Below are positions 36,031 through 43,594 of a stretch of 64,000 bases of DNA, in pieces (within the stretch, counting starts at the first letter, position 1; the number at the start of each line of letters is the position of its first letter). Below the pieces are notes generated by a model. That model made no database searches. It was not told the DNA's origin and was given only the letters and a program-made list of their open reading frames with translations. Both the position numbers and the translations under genes were made by a program. This DNA comes from Aliarcobacter cryaerophilus ATCC 43158 (GTDB lineage: Bacteria > Campylobacterota > Campylobacteria > Campylobacterales > Arcobacteraceae), in NCBI RefSeq assembly GCF_003660105.1, contig NZ_CP032823.1, positions 310,001-374,000 on the forward strand, given 5' to 3'.

Positions 36031-38061
36031 TTGAAAGAATCTATATACAAAATAGTTATAATTTTTTTTATACTAAATAATTTTTTATATGCAAATATTA
36101 TAGAATCTCAACCACAAATAATTTTTGAATTAGAAAAACTAGAAGCTTCAAATGAAAATTTGGAGATACAAGTTGATTTTAATAAAGCAGTTTTACACTT
36201 TAGAAAAGGTGAATACAAAGATGCTTTAAGACTTTTTGAAAGAACTTCAAAAGTTTTTGAAGCACCATCACTTTTGAATATGGGAATAATATATTACAAA
36301 CAAAAAAATGAAGAAAAAGCAAAAGAGTTTTTTAATAAAATCTATTCAAAAAAGACAAATCTAATAAATCAACCATACTCATTTATATCATCTTGTTACT
36401 ATCTTTTTGAAATAACTAAAGATGATAAATATATGCTAGATTTAGTAACAATTTTTCAAAATAGCAAAAAATTAAGTGAATACAACGAGCTTATTACAGA
36501 TATTAAAGATGCTATTTTGAAAGAGTTGGCAAATAGATATTTGATGATAGAGGATTATGAAAATGCTCTAGGAGCTTTAAATGCGATGAGCTACTCTTTG
36601 GATTTGAAAAAAGCTATGATTTTAATAAAACTAAATAATTTTAAAAAAGCTTCAACAATTTTGAAGAAAGTAAGAGAAGAAGAGAAAGATAGTGAAACTT
36701 TAAATAAAATATTGTGGATTTCATCATATTCAAGCTTGAAACAAAATAATTTTGAAGATGCACAAGAGATACTTGATTTAATTAATGATAGAAAAAAAGA
36801 TTTTAATGTAAATATACAAATGCCATTAGAGATATTTTTTAATAAAGATTTATATACATATAAAGATTACTATAAAAGTATTATGAAATTTGATGAAGAT
36901 AGAATGTATGATTTTATATATTATTTTGCTCCTTTTGTCTTTTCAGATTCAAAAGAGATAATATATGACTCCGTAAAAGGTTTTATATATGGAAAAGCAC
37001 AAAGTGTAGAGAATTTAGAAAATATGGTTGAATATAATACAAAATTTATTCGTTTGGTAAAACAAGATCCAATAAAACGGGTAAATGAATTAAAAAATAT
37101 TATAAAAACAGATTCTAAAGCCTATATTTATTATAACTTAGGTCTATCTTATGCTCAAATAAATGATTTTACAAATGCTTATAAAAATTTTGAAAAAGCT
37201 TATAAACTAAGTCCTGGTAATAAGTTATATTCAGTTATGTATCTAATTACTGCAAATAAAACATTTGCTGATATGCCGGATAAGCAAAGAGCTATTTTAG
37301 ATAAAAATATAAGAGATAGTGGTGGATTATATAGTTATTTTGCAAAAGAGTTATATAAATTATTTATAAATAGTGGTTACAATGTTGTTGAAACAGCACA
37401 ATCTTATGAAAAAACAGTTTTCTATAAAGCAATAGATTTTTTAAAGAAGATGAACAACAATGAAGATTTAAGTAATCATCAACTTCTTGAAGATTATGAA
37501 AGAGATCCTTTTATATATCTTTTAAAACTTGTTCAAAAAAATAGAAGTGAAAATGAGTACAGCTATTCTGCAAGAGTTCAAGATGCAGTAACTTTGAAAT
37601 ACAACAATAATTTTTTAGATAGCTCTCTTATTACTTCAAAATATTATATTGATATACTAAAAGCATTTGGTGTTTTTACAAGAGTAGATTTTAATATAGA
37701 TGGAAACAACAACCCAAGTTATTTAGTAACAAAAGCATATAGTGATTTATATTTGGGAAAACCACTTAATTCTATTGAGACATTAAAAAGGCTAAAAGAT
37801 GAGTTTGGATATGAGAATAGATTTACAATGTATCTTTCAACTGCATCATTTTTAGAATCTTTAAGACCAGAAGAAGCATCTATTCAAATATCTTTAATAA
37901 AAGCATTTTATAAAGATAAAGATACAGATTTTTTAACTGCGATTCAACTTTTACAAAATATGAATATTTCAAGTGCAAAGCAATTCTTATTAAATAAGTA
38001 TGATAATCCATATATAGATTTTAGAATTGTTGGTTTTGAAGAGTTTATGCTTTCTTTATAA
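36031..38061 (+). CDS. secreted TPR protein of the flagellar operon (PflA/PflB-like candidate)
   Basis: About 676 residues from a TTG with AGGA five bases upstream. Residues 1-22 form a signal peptide (IYKIVIIFFILNNFLYA), so the mature protein is periplasmic. Several TPR-like helix pairs are visible: VDFNKAVLHFRKGEYKDALR near the N-terminus, a run at ~165-260 (YENALGALNAM, NNFKKASTILKKV, NNFEDAQEILD), and YYNLGLSYAQINDFTNAYKN. No C-terminal TM. Campylobacter needs the TPR proteins PflA and PflB to place stators, and this could be such a part by topology and context, but I cannot show orthology. An ATG at 36010 is the alternative start. Confidence 0.6.
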   Translation: MKESIYKIVIIFFILNNFLYANIIESQPQIIFELEKLEASNENLEIQVDFNKAVLHFRKGEYKDALRLFERTSKVFEAPSLLNMGIIYYKQKNEEKAKEFFNKIYSKKTNLINQPYSFISSCYYLFEITKDDKYMLDLVTIFQNSKKLSEYNELITDIKDAILKELANRYLMIEDYENALGALNAMSYSLDLKKAMILIKLNNFKKASTILKKVREEEKDSETLNKILWISSYSSLKQNNFEDAQEILDLINDRKKDFNVNIQMPLEIFFNKDLYTYKDYYKSIMKFDEDRMYDFIYYFAPFVFSDSKEIIYDSVKGFIYGKAQSVENLENMVEYNTKFIRLVKQDPIKRVNELKNIIKTDSKAYIYYNLGLSYAQINDFTNAYKNFEKAYKLSPGNKLYSVMYLITANKTFADMPDKQRAILDKNIRDSGGLYSYFAKELYKLFINSGYNVVETAQSYEKTVFYKAIDFLKKMNNNEDLSNHQLLEDYERDPFIYLLKLVQKNRSENEYSYSARVQDAVTLKYNNNFLDSSLITSKYYIDILKAFGVFTRVDFNIDGNNNPSYLVTKAYSDLYLGKPLNSIETLKRLKDEFGYENRFTMYLSTASFLESLRPEEASIQISLIKAFYKDKDTDFLTAIQLLQNMNISSAKQFLLNKYDNPYIDFRIVGFEEFMLSL

Positions 38062-38082
38062 TACTATTTAATTTTTTTTTGT

Positions 38083-38088
38083 TATAAT
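38083..38088 (+). promoter_or_regulatory. internal -10 box before flaG-like
   Basis: TATAAT in a 56-base AT-rich gap, 35 bases before the ATG, with AAGGAG at 38106-38111. It is the clearest internal promoter of the flagellar operon. Confidence 0.5.
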
Positions 38089-38117
38089 GTTTTAAAATTC
38101 TTACAAAGGAGTCTCTT

Positions 38118-38432
38118 ATGGAAGTTGGAAGAGTAGCACAAATTGATAATGCAAAACAAAACTATGAAATTAAGACAAAACAAGTAAGTAATGTTGAAGA
38201 AAAAGTTAAAACAATACAAGAAGATGAGTATAAAAAAAATGCTTCAAAGGATCCAGCAAGTGAGTTGAATGAAGTTATTTTAGATAATATTCAATTTGGA
38301 TACAACAAAAAATCAAGAGATTTTTTTGTAAAAATAACAAGAGGCGATATTGAAAATAAATATCCAACAGAAGATATGATGAAAATAAAAGCTTTTTTGA
38401 TTGAAGAGCTAGAAAAAAGTATTAAAAATTAA
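38118..38432 (+). CDS. FlaG-like flagellar protein
   Basis: 104 residues. The N-terminal half is polar and probably disordered; the C-terminal half follows the FlaG pattern, in which a conserved LNxxxxDNIQFGYNKKSRDFFVKI strand pair is followed by a P-x-E-D-MMKIKAFL helix. FlaG proteins influence filament length in other bacteria and lie near fliD. Here neither fliD nor flagellin adjoins; fliY follows. Assignment is by pattern and context only. Confidence 0.45.
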   Translation: MEVGRVAQIDNAKQNYEIKTKQVSNVEEKVKTIQEDEYKKNASKDPASELNEVILDNIQFGYNKKSRDFFVKITRGDIENKYPTEDMMKIKAFLIEELEKSIKN

Positions 38433-38448
38433 AAAAAGGTAACATATT

Positions 38449-39312
38449 TTGGCATCAGATTTATCAAATGTATTTAAAAACGAGCTATCAAATACGCTAG
38501 AACAGTTACTAGGTAAGAAAGCAAAAATTTCTGAAACAAAAAAAATAGATGATAGTTTTGAATCTTCAAGTTTTATAGAAGCAGATGTAAAATTCGATAT
38601 AAAAGGTTTAAGTTCAGGTATAGTCTTTTATGTTCCTAGTATTAGTGCTACAAAGTTTGAGTATTTAATGCTAGGTGGAATGGGTGATTTAAAAGCAGAT
38701 ATTGATGATGAAACAACAGATGCTGTAAATGAAATAGTTTCAAATATTTGTGGTAGCTTTTGTACTGCTTCAAATGCTCAAGGCATGCCAGATATTGTAG
38801 GTATGAAATCTGAGATTAAAGGAACAAAAAAAGTAGAAAAAAGTGCATTAAGTGGAAAAGATATATATATTTTTAATATATCTTTGGATGAAGATGAAAC
38901 TCCTATTTTAATTAGTTTTGATAAATCATTTTCTACTTTTTTCTCTTTAATTACAGGAGTAAAGGATGAAAAACCAGCAGTTTCTATTCCTGTTTCAGCT
39001 CCAGTTACTGTTGCTCCAACTCAAGCAATAGTAGGAGTTCCAAATCCATCTAAAAATCTTGAACTTTTGTACAATGTTAGATTAAAACTAAGCGTAAGAT
39101 TAGGTACAAAAATAGTTCTTTTAAAAGATATTTTAAGATGGGATGTTGGTGAAATTATTGAACTTGAACAGATGGTAAATGAGCCACTTGAAATTCTTAT
39201 AAATGGTGTTAAAATAGGTGAGGGTGAAGCTGTAATTGTAGAAGGAAAATTTGGATTAAAGATTAAGAAAATTATAAATGAAGATTTTAAATTAGATAAA
39301 ATAGGATTGTAA
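38449..39312 (+). CDS. fliY: flagellar motor switch protein FliY
   Basis: 287 residues in two parts. The N-terminal CheC/FliM-like phosphatase-type domain (~1-175) contains DDETTDAVNEIVSNICG, the E-x2-N motif of CheC/FliY. A Pro/Val/Ala linker follows, then a C-terminal SpoA domain at ~200-285 (LYNVRLKLSVRLGTKIVLLKDIL, EILINGVKIGEGEAVIVEG). FliY coexists with FliN in Campylobacterota C rings. Unlike FliM it has no EIDALL peptide at the N-terminus; such motifs occur in the CheZ-like protein instead. It uses a TTG start. Confidence 0.85.
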   Translation: MASDLSNVFKNELSNTLEQLLGKKAKISETKKIDDSFESSSFIEADVKFDIKGLSSGIVFYVPSISATKFEYLMLGGMGDLKADIDDETTDAVNEIVSNICGSFCTASNAQGMPDIVGMKSEIKGTKKVEKSALSGKDIYIFNISLDEDETPILISFDKSFSTFFSLITGVKDEKPAVSIPVSAPVTVAPTQAIVGVPNPSKNLELLYNVRLKLSVRLGTKIVLLKDILRWDVGEIIELEQMVNEPLEILINGVKIGEGEAVIVEGKFGLKIKKIINEDFKLDKIGL

Positions 39313-39313
39313 A

Positions 39314-39631
39314 ATGGAGATAAATAGTAGCAATTTATATAACAATGATATTCTAAAAACAAATAAATTTGAAAATTTAAATAGTAGTAGTCTCAAGAAT
39401 GTTGAAGATAAAGAGTTACGAGAGGTAAGTAATAATTTTGAAGCATTTTTTATAAATCAAATATTGGAAACTTCTTTAAAATCAACTAGTATAGCAGGAG
39501 AAGAAGCTGGTAGCGATATTATAAAAGGTATGTATTTGCAATCAATTTCTGATAGTTCTAGTGGTAATTTTGGAATTAGTGATATGCTGTATAACTTTTT
39601 ATCACAAAATAATAAGAAAGAACAAGGTTAA
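39314..39631 (+). CDS. FlgJ-like rod-binding protein
   Basis: 105 residues matching only the N-terminal rod-binding domain of FlgJ: VSNNFEAFFINQILETSLKS, then GSDIIKGMYLQSISD. The muramidase half found in E. coli FlgJ is absent, as is usual in Campylobacterota, so a separate wall hydrolase must open the peptidoglycan. The ATG is one base beyond the fliY stop. It may act as rod cap or assembly scaffold. Confidence 0.8.
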   Translation: MEINSSNLYNNDILKTNKFENLNSSSLKNVEDKELREVSNNFEAFFINQILETSLKSTSIAGEEAGSDIIKGMYLQSISDSSSGNFGISDMLYNFLSQNNKKEQG

Positions 39632-39634
39632 AAT

Positions 39635-40012
39635 ATGGTTGATAAAATAGTCGATAATATGCAACAACTAATACTTGAGTTAAAAAATGCAATAACTCAA
39701 GATATAGAAGATATAAAAGCCTCAAAACATGAAGAACTTTTTGGAAGAAATGATAGAAAAAATTCAATTATAAATGAGATTATGAGTCAAAAAGTTGAAT
39801 TAAACAAAGAGTTATCAACACTTATTCAAAATAATTTTGATGTAAATGTTTATAGAGATAAAGTAAACGAACTTGAAGATGGATTAAGAACTTTGTATGA
39901 GTTAAATAAAAAATTAGCAAACATTGTTTTACCAATAAAACAGATGTATAAAGAGCTCTTAGATGAGATAAGTGAGCAATCTGGAGGACAGATTTTTGAT
40001 ATTAAAGCTTAG
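39635..40012 (+). CDS. helical FlgN-like chaperone candidate
   Basis: 125 residues, almost entirely alpha-helical, with the FlgN-like layout of a long N-terminal helix (VDNMQQLILELKNAITQDIED), a short turn and a second coiled helix with K-rich start (RNDRKNSIINEIMSQKVELN). FlgN escorts hook-filament junction proteins FlgK/FlgL to the export gate; FlgL is encoded further down the operon. No sequence motif is exclusive to FlgN. It overlaps the following gene by about 17 bases. Confidence 0.5.
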   Translation: MVDKIVDNMQQLILELKNAITQDIEDIKASKHEELFGRNDRKNSIINEIMSQKVELNKELSTLIQNNFDVNVYRDKVNELEDGLRTLYELNKKLANIVLPIKQMYKELLDEISEQSGGQIFDIKA

Positions 40013-40391
40013 TTTTTTATCCTTAGTTTTTTCTTCATATCTATTTGCAATTTCTGTTTTTGTAACAAAAGAAGCAATAAAATATGAAGAGAAAATAGAT
40101 ATTTCTAAACTAGAACAAAAAGAGCTTGAGACAATTCCTAGAACTTGTACTCCTTTGACTTTGGAAGATTTACAAAATGGTGAATTTATAACAATACATC
40201 ATATAAATAAAAACAGTATAGTTTGTCAAAAAAATGTAAAATCTAGTGAAAACAATGAGATAGTCTTTAATTTTGGTGGACTCAAAATAGTAAAAAAAGG
40301 AAAAATTATTTATGAAAATGAAGAGTTTATAAGATTTAAGAATTTAGATGGAACTATTGAACAAATATATAAAGATGGAAGACAAAAATGA
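39996..40391 (+). CDS. secreted FlgA-like (SAF-type) protein candidate
   Basis: 131 residues from TTG 39996, chosen because GGAGG sits 8 bases upstream, inside the previous gene. A signal peptide covers ~1-18 (ILKLSFLSLVFSSYLFA). The mature part has LTLEDLQNGEFIT followed by a compact beta segment (IVFNFGGLKIVKKGKIIYE ... FIRFKNLDGTIEQIYKDG), arranged like the SAF/C-terminal barrel of FlgA, the P-ring chaperone. FlgA normally ends in this way, but the N-terminal wing domain is reduced. Tentative; it overlaps flhF by 4 bases. Confidence 0.4.
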   Translation: MILKLSFLSLVFSSYLFAISVFVTKEAIKYEEKIDISKLEQKELETIPRTCTPLTLEDLQNGEFITIHHINKNSIVCQKNVKSSENNEIVFNFGGLKIVKKGKIIYENEEFIRFKNLDGTIEQIYKDGRQK

Positions 40392-41542
40392 ATAGACTCT
40401 CTTTTTTAGGGGAAACACCAACAGAAGCCTTAAGAAATGCTCAAATAGAGTGTGGTGAAGAAGCTATTGTAATCTCTACAAAAAAAATTGCAAATGCAAA
40501 TGGTTATAATAAAGATATGTATGAGATAGTTGTTGCTGTTGAAGATGATGAGATTCAAAAAAATATGGAGTTTACAAAAACAGCAATTGCAAAAGCGATA
40601 GTTGAATCTGAGCCTATAAAAGCACAAATTTATGACTATAAAGAGGAGATTTTAAAAATGCAATCTCTTCTTGAGCAAGTTCAAAAAACTCTTTGGAAGC
40701 CAAAAAGCCAACTATATGACTTACTTATTCCTCCTGAATTTATAGATGTTTATACTATTTTTGAAAAAAATGAATTTGATAGTGAGATGACATACACTAT
40801 TATGAAAAAAACAATAAAAGAGCTTCCTGTTTCACTAAAATCAAACCAAAAAAAAGTAAATGATTTTTTTAAATTAGTTTTAAGAAGAGTTATTCCTATT
40901 AAAATGGAGCAACCTTTAAGAAAAGAGCAGAGAAAAATTATGATGATGGTAGGTCCTACAGGAGTTGGTAAAACTACAACTATTTCAAAGCTAGCTGCAA
41001 GATTTGCTTATAAAATGGAACAAAATCATAAAGTTGGTGTTATTACTTTAGACTCCTTTAGAGTTGGTGCAATAGAACAGTTACAAGCATATACAAATAT
41101 TATGAGACTTCCTTTGGAAATAGTTAAAAAACCTGAAGATTTAACAGAAGCACTTTTAAGGCTTAAAAATTGTAGTTATATATTTATTGATACAGCAGGT
41201 TCTAGCCAATATGATATTGATAAAATAGAACTTATAAATGAGTACAGAAAGCATGTATATGAGCTTCCTATTGAAAAAACTTTGGTTCTTCCTTCAAATG
41301 TAAAGCATAGCGATTTGATGGAGATTTATAAAAATTATTCAATACTTGATATTGATAACCTTATTTTTACAAAATTAGATGAGACAAAAAGTTTTGGAAA
41401 TGTTATATCTTTTTCACATAAAACAAAAAAATCAATAACATATTTCTCTATTGGACAAAATGTACCAGATGATTTAATAGCAGCAGATGCTTCTTTTTTA
41501 ATAGATTGTTTTATGAATAATGAGTGCAGTAAGGAGATATAA
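40388..41542 (+). CDS. flhF: flagellar SRP-like GTPase FlhF
   Basis: 384 residues. The N-terminal B domain begins SFLGETPTEALRNAQIECGEEAIVIS. The NG domain has P-loop GPTGVGKTTT (189-198), the GVITLDSFRVGAIEQLQ loop, FIDTAGS and TKLDETKSFG. FlhF recruits FliF to the cell pole and sets flagellar position. The gene directly precedes flhG with a one-base overlap, the conserved order. Confidence 0.97.
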   Translation: MNRLSFLGETPTEALRNAQIECGEEAIVISTKKIANANGYNKDMYEIVVAVEDDEIQKNMEFTKTAIAKAIVESEPIKAQIYDYKEEILKMQSLLEQVQKTLWKPKSQLYDLLIPPEFIDVYTIFEKNEFDSEMTYTIMKKTIKELPVSLKSNQKKVNDFFKLVLRRVIPIKMEQPLRKEQRKIMMMVGPTGVGKTTTISKLAARFAYKMEQNHKVGVITLDSFRVGAIEQLQAYTNIMRLPLEIVKKPEDLTEALLRLKNCSYIFIDTAGSSQYDIDKIELINEYRKHVYELPIEKTLVLPSNVKHSDLMEIYKNYSILDIDNLIFTKLDETKSFGNVISFSHKTKKSITYFSIGQNVPDDLIAADASFLIDCFMNNECSKEI

Positions 41543-42363
41543 TGCTTGATGTTAAGTTCTCTCAGGCTGAAAAATTAATAAATCTTACTTCAAAAGTAAA
41601 TAGTGAAGTAAAAAGTTCAAAAACAAAACTTTTGACAATAACATCAGGAAAAGGTGGAGTTGGAAAATCCACTTTTACAGCAAATTTTGCTTATATATTA
41701 TCTCAAAAAAATCTACGAGTATTGGTTTTGGATGCAGATATAGGCTTAGCAAATATGCAAGTACTTTTTGATGTAAAACCAGTAGTTACTCTATTTGATT
41801 ATATTAATGGGCATAAAAGATTGCAAGATGTAATAATAGAAACAAAATATCCAAATTTATCTTTAATTGCTGGAAAAAGTGGTTATCAATATGTAACGAA
41901 TAGTAGTAGTTTTATATTCTCTAGATTAGTGCAAGATATATTAGATTTAGATTTTTATGATATTTTAATTGTTGATACTGGAGCTGGATTAAATGACTAT
42001 GTAAAAGAGTTTTTAAAAGTATCAACAAATATTTTGGCTATAACTTCAACAGATCCTAGCGCTTTAACTGATGTGTACTCTTTGATAAAAATGTTAGCAA
42101 TTGATAAAAAGAGTTTAATGCTTTGTTTTAATCACACAAAAAATGAGCTAGTTGGTGAGACAATTTCAAACTCTTTGATAAATTTAGCTAAAAAAAACAG
42201 ATTAAAAAGTGAATTTGTGATAAAATATATAGGAAGTGTACCAAGTAGTGAAAACATTACAAAAATAGCTAGATCTAGAAAGATATTTGTAAATGAGTTT
42301 CCACAAGAAGAAGCAGCTATTAAGTTGCACAATATTGTAAATGGTGTTTTAAGAAATATTTAA
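41542..42363 (+). CDS. flhG: flagellar number regulator FlhG (MinD-like ATPase)
   Basis: 273-residue ParA/MinD-type ATPase. The deviant Walker A SGKGGVGKST is at 35-44, and Walker B-like VLDADIGLANMQVLFDV and VDTGAGLNDYV follow. FlhG counters FlhF so that few flagella form per pole. The extended N-terminal ~25 residues (FSQAEKLINL in pattern) correspond to the FlhF-activating DQAxxLR-type helix. Confidence 0.95.
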   Translation: MLDVKFSQAEKLINLTSKVNSEVKSSKTKLLTITSGKGGVGKSTFTANFAYILSQKNLRVLVLDADIGLANMQVLFDVKPVVTLFDYINGHKRLQDVIIETKYPNLSLIAGKSGYQYVTNSSSFIFSRLVQDILDLDFYDILIVDTGAGLNDYVKEFLKVSTNILAITSTDPSALTDVYSLIKMLAIDKKSLMLCFNHTKNELVGETISNSLINLAKKNRLKSEFVIKYIGSVPSSENITKIARSRKIFVNEFPQEEAAIKLHNIVNGVLRNI

Positions 42364-42377
42364 AAATCGGAGTTTAA

Positions 42378-42764
42378 GTGGTAGTAGAAAGATTTTCACA
42401 AAATCTAATAAATACTGGAATATTTAGAATATATATAGCAATTGGTTTTTTTGCTACAATAATATTTTTTACATTCAACGCAGAACTTTTTTCACCCCTT
42501 CAAATGCTTTTTGGGGCTATTTTAGTTACTGTTACTTTAAAAGGTTTTAGTAACTTAATGCTATCTTTTATAGTTAACAATTTTAGCTTAGACCAAAAAC
42601 GAATGGATTTTGACAATAGATATAATGAAGATAAAATAAGCTTACTTTTAAATCAACTTGCTACAAAAGATATGAGAGAACATAAAGAAAATGAAGATTT
42701 ATCGAATGAACAATTACCGCAAGAGGTAGTTAATGAAGATAAAAAAGAAGAAGCTACAAGCTAA
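42378..42764 (+). CDS. two-TM membrane protein, unknown
   Basis: 128 residues from a GTG start. Two hydrophobic segments (about 15-35 and 42-67) form a hairpin, followed by a cytosolic acidic tail rich in N, E, D and K (~70-128). No recognisable domain. It lies 14 bases after flhG and 16 before fliE, co-directional and compact, so it is likely a flagellar accessory by context. No further function is supported. Confidence 0.6.
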   Translation: MVVERFSQNLINTGIFRIYIAIGFFATIIFFTFNAELFSPLQMLFGAILVTVTLKGFSNLMLSFIVNNFSLDQKRMDFDNRYNEDKISLLLNQLATKDMREHKENEDLSNEQLPQEVVNEDKKEEATS

Positions 42765-42780
42765 AATAGGAGAATAGAAA

Positions 42781-43101
42781 ATGAGTATAGTAGGTGCTAT
42801 AAACTATTTAAATCCATTACAAGGTATTGATAGTGCAAATGTAAAACAAAGTGAAACTTTAGGTGAAAGTCAATATGCCGATAAATCTTTTAAAGATTTA
42901 TTAAATGGAGCTGTAAAAGAGGTAAATAATTCTCAAATAGAGGGTTATAACTCTATGAAAGAGATTGCAACAGGAAAAGTTGTAAATCTTCAAGAAGCTG
43001 TTCAAAAAATTGAAGAAGCAGAGTTAAGCCTTAAATTGGGATTAGAAGTTAAAAATAAAGCAATAAATGCTTATAGAGAAATTATGAGAATGCAAATTTA
43101 G
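42781..43101 (+). CDS. fliE: flagellar basal-body protein FliE
   Basis: 106 residues with the FliE pattern: polar N-terminus, SFKDLLNGAVKEVNNSQIEGYN, then LQEAVQKIEEAELSLKLGLEVKNKAINAYREIMRMQI in pattern. FliE joins the MS ring to the rod and is the first exported rod part. It has a regular RBS (AGGAG) and precedes flgC by 15 bases. Confidence 0.95.
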   Translation: MSIVGAINYLNPLQGIDSANVKQSETLGESQYADKSFKDLLNGAVKEVNNSQIEGYNSMKEIATGKVVNLQEAVQKIEEAELSLKLGLEVKNKAINAYREIMRMQI

Positions 43102-43116
43102 TAAAAGGAGCAAGTT

Positions 43117-43584
43117 ATGGGTTTTTTTGATGGATATAATGTATCAACTTCAGGAATGAGTGCACAAAGAACAAGAATAAATGTAGTAAGTGCAAATATT
43201 GCAAATGCAAAAACAACTCATACTCAAGAGGGTGGACCATATAAAAAGCAACAAGTTATTTTTGAAGATGTTTTAGTAGCAAATAAAACTAGAAGAACAA
43301 ATTCAAATGATATTGAAATAAACAATTCACCGCAATCAGATTTAGCTCTAAGAGCTGTTGGAGTAAAAAAGATAATTCATACAGATGCGCAACCTGTATT
43401 AAGATATGACCCAACTCATCCAGATGCAAATGAAAAGGGTTATGTAGCATATCCTGATATAAATCCTGTTATTGAAATGGTTGATTTAATAGAAGCTATG
43501 AGATCTTATGAAGCAAATGTTACTGCATTTAATACTCATAGAGGAATTGATACAAAAACTCTAGATATTTTAGCTGGAAATTAA
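43117..43584 (+). CDS. flgC: flagellar proximal rod protein FlgC
   Basis: 155 residues, normal FlgC size. The N-terminal STSGMSAQRTRINVVSANIANAKTT and C-terminal VIEMVDLIEAMRSYEANVTAFN are diagnostic, with YVAYPDINPV preceding the latter. It pairs with FlgB in the rod, though flgB is 16 kb upstream in this cluster. Confidence 0.96.
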   Translation: MGFFDGYNVSTSGMSAQRTRINVVSANIANAKTTHTQEGGPYKKQQVIFEDVLVANKTRRTNSNDIEINNSPQSDLALRAVGVKKIIHTDAQPVLRYDPTHPDANEKGYVAYPDINPVIEMVDLIEAMRSYEANVTAFNTHRGIDTKTLDILAGN

Positions 43585-43594
43585 GGACTAAAAA

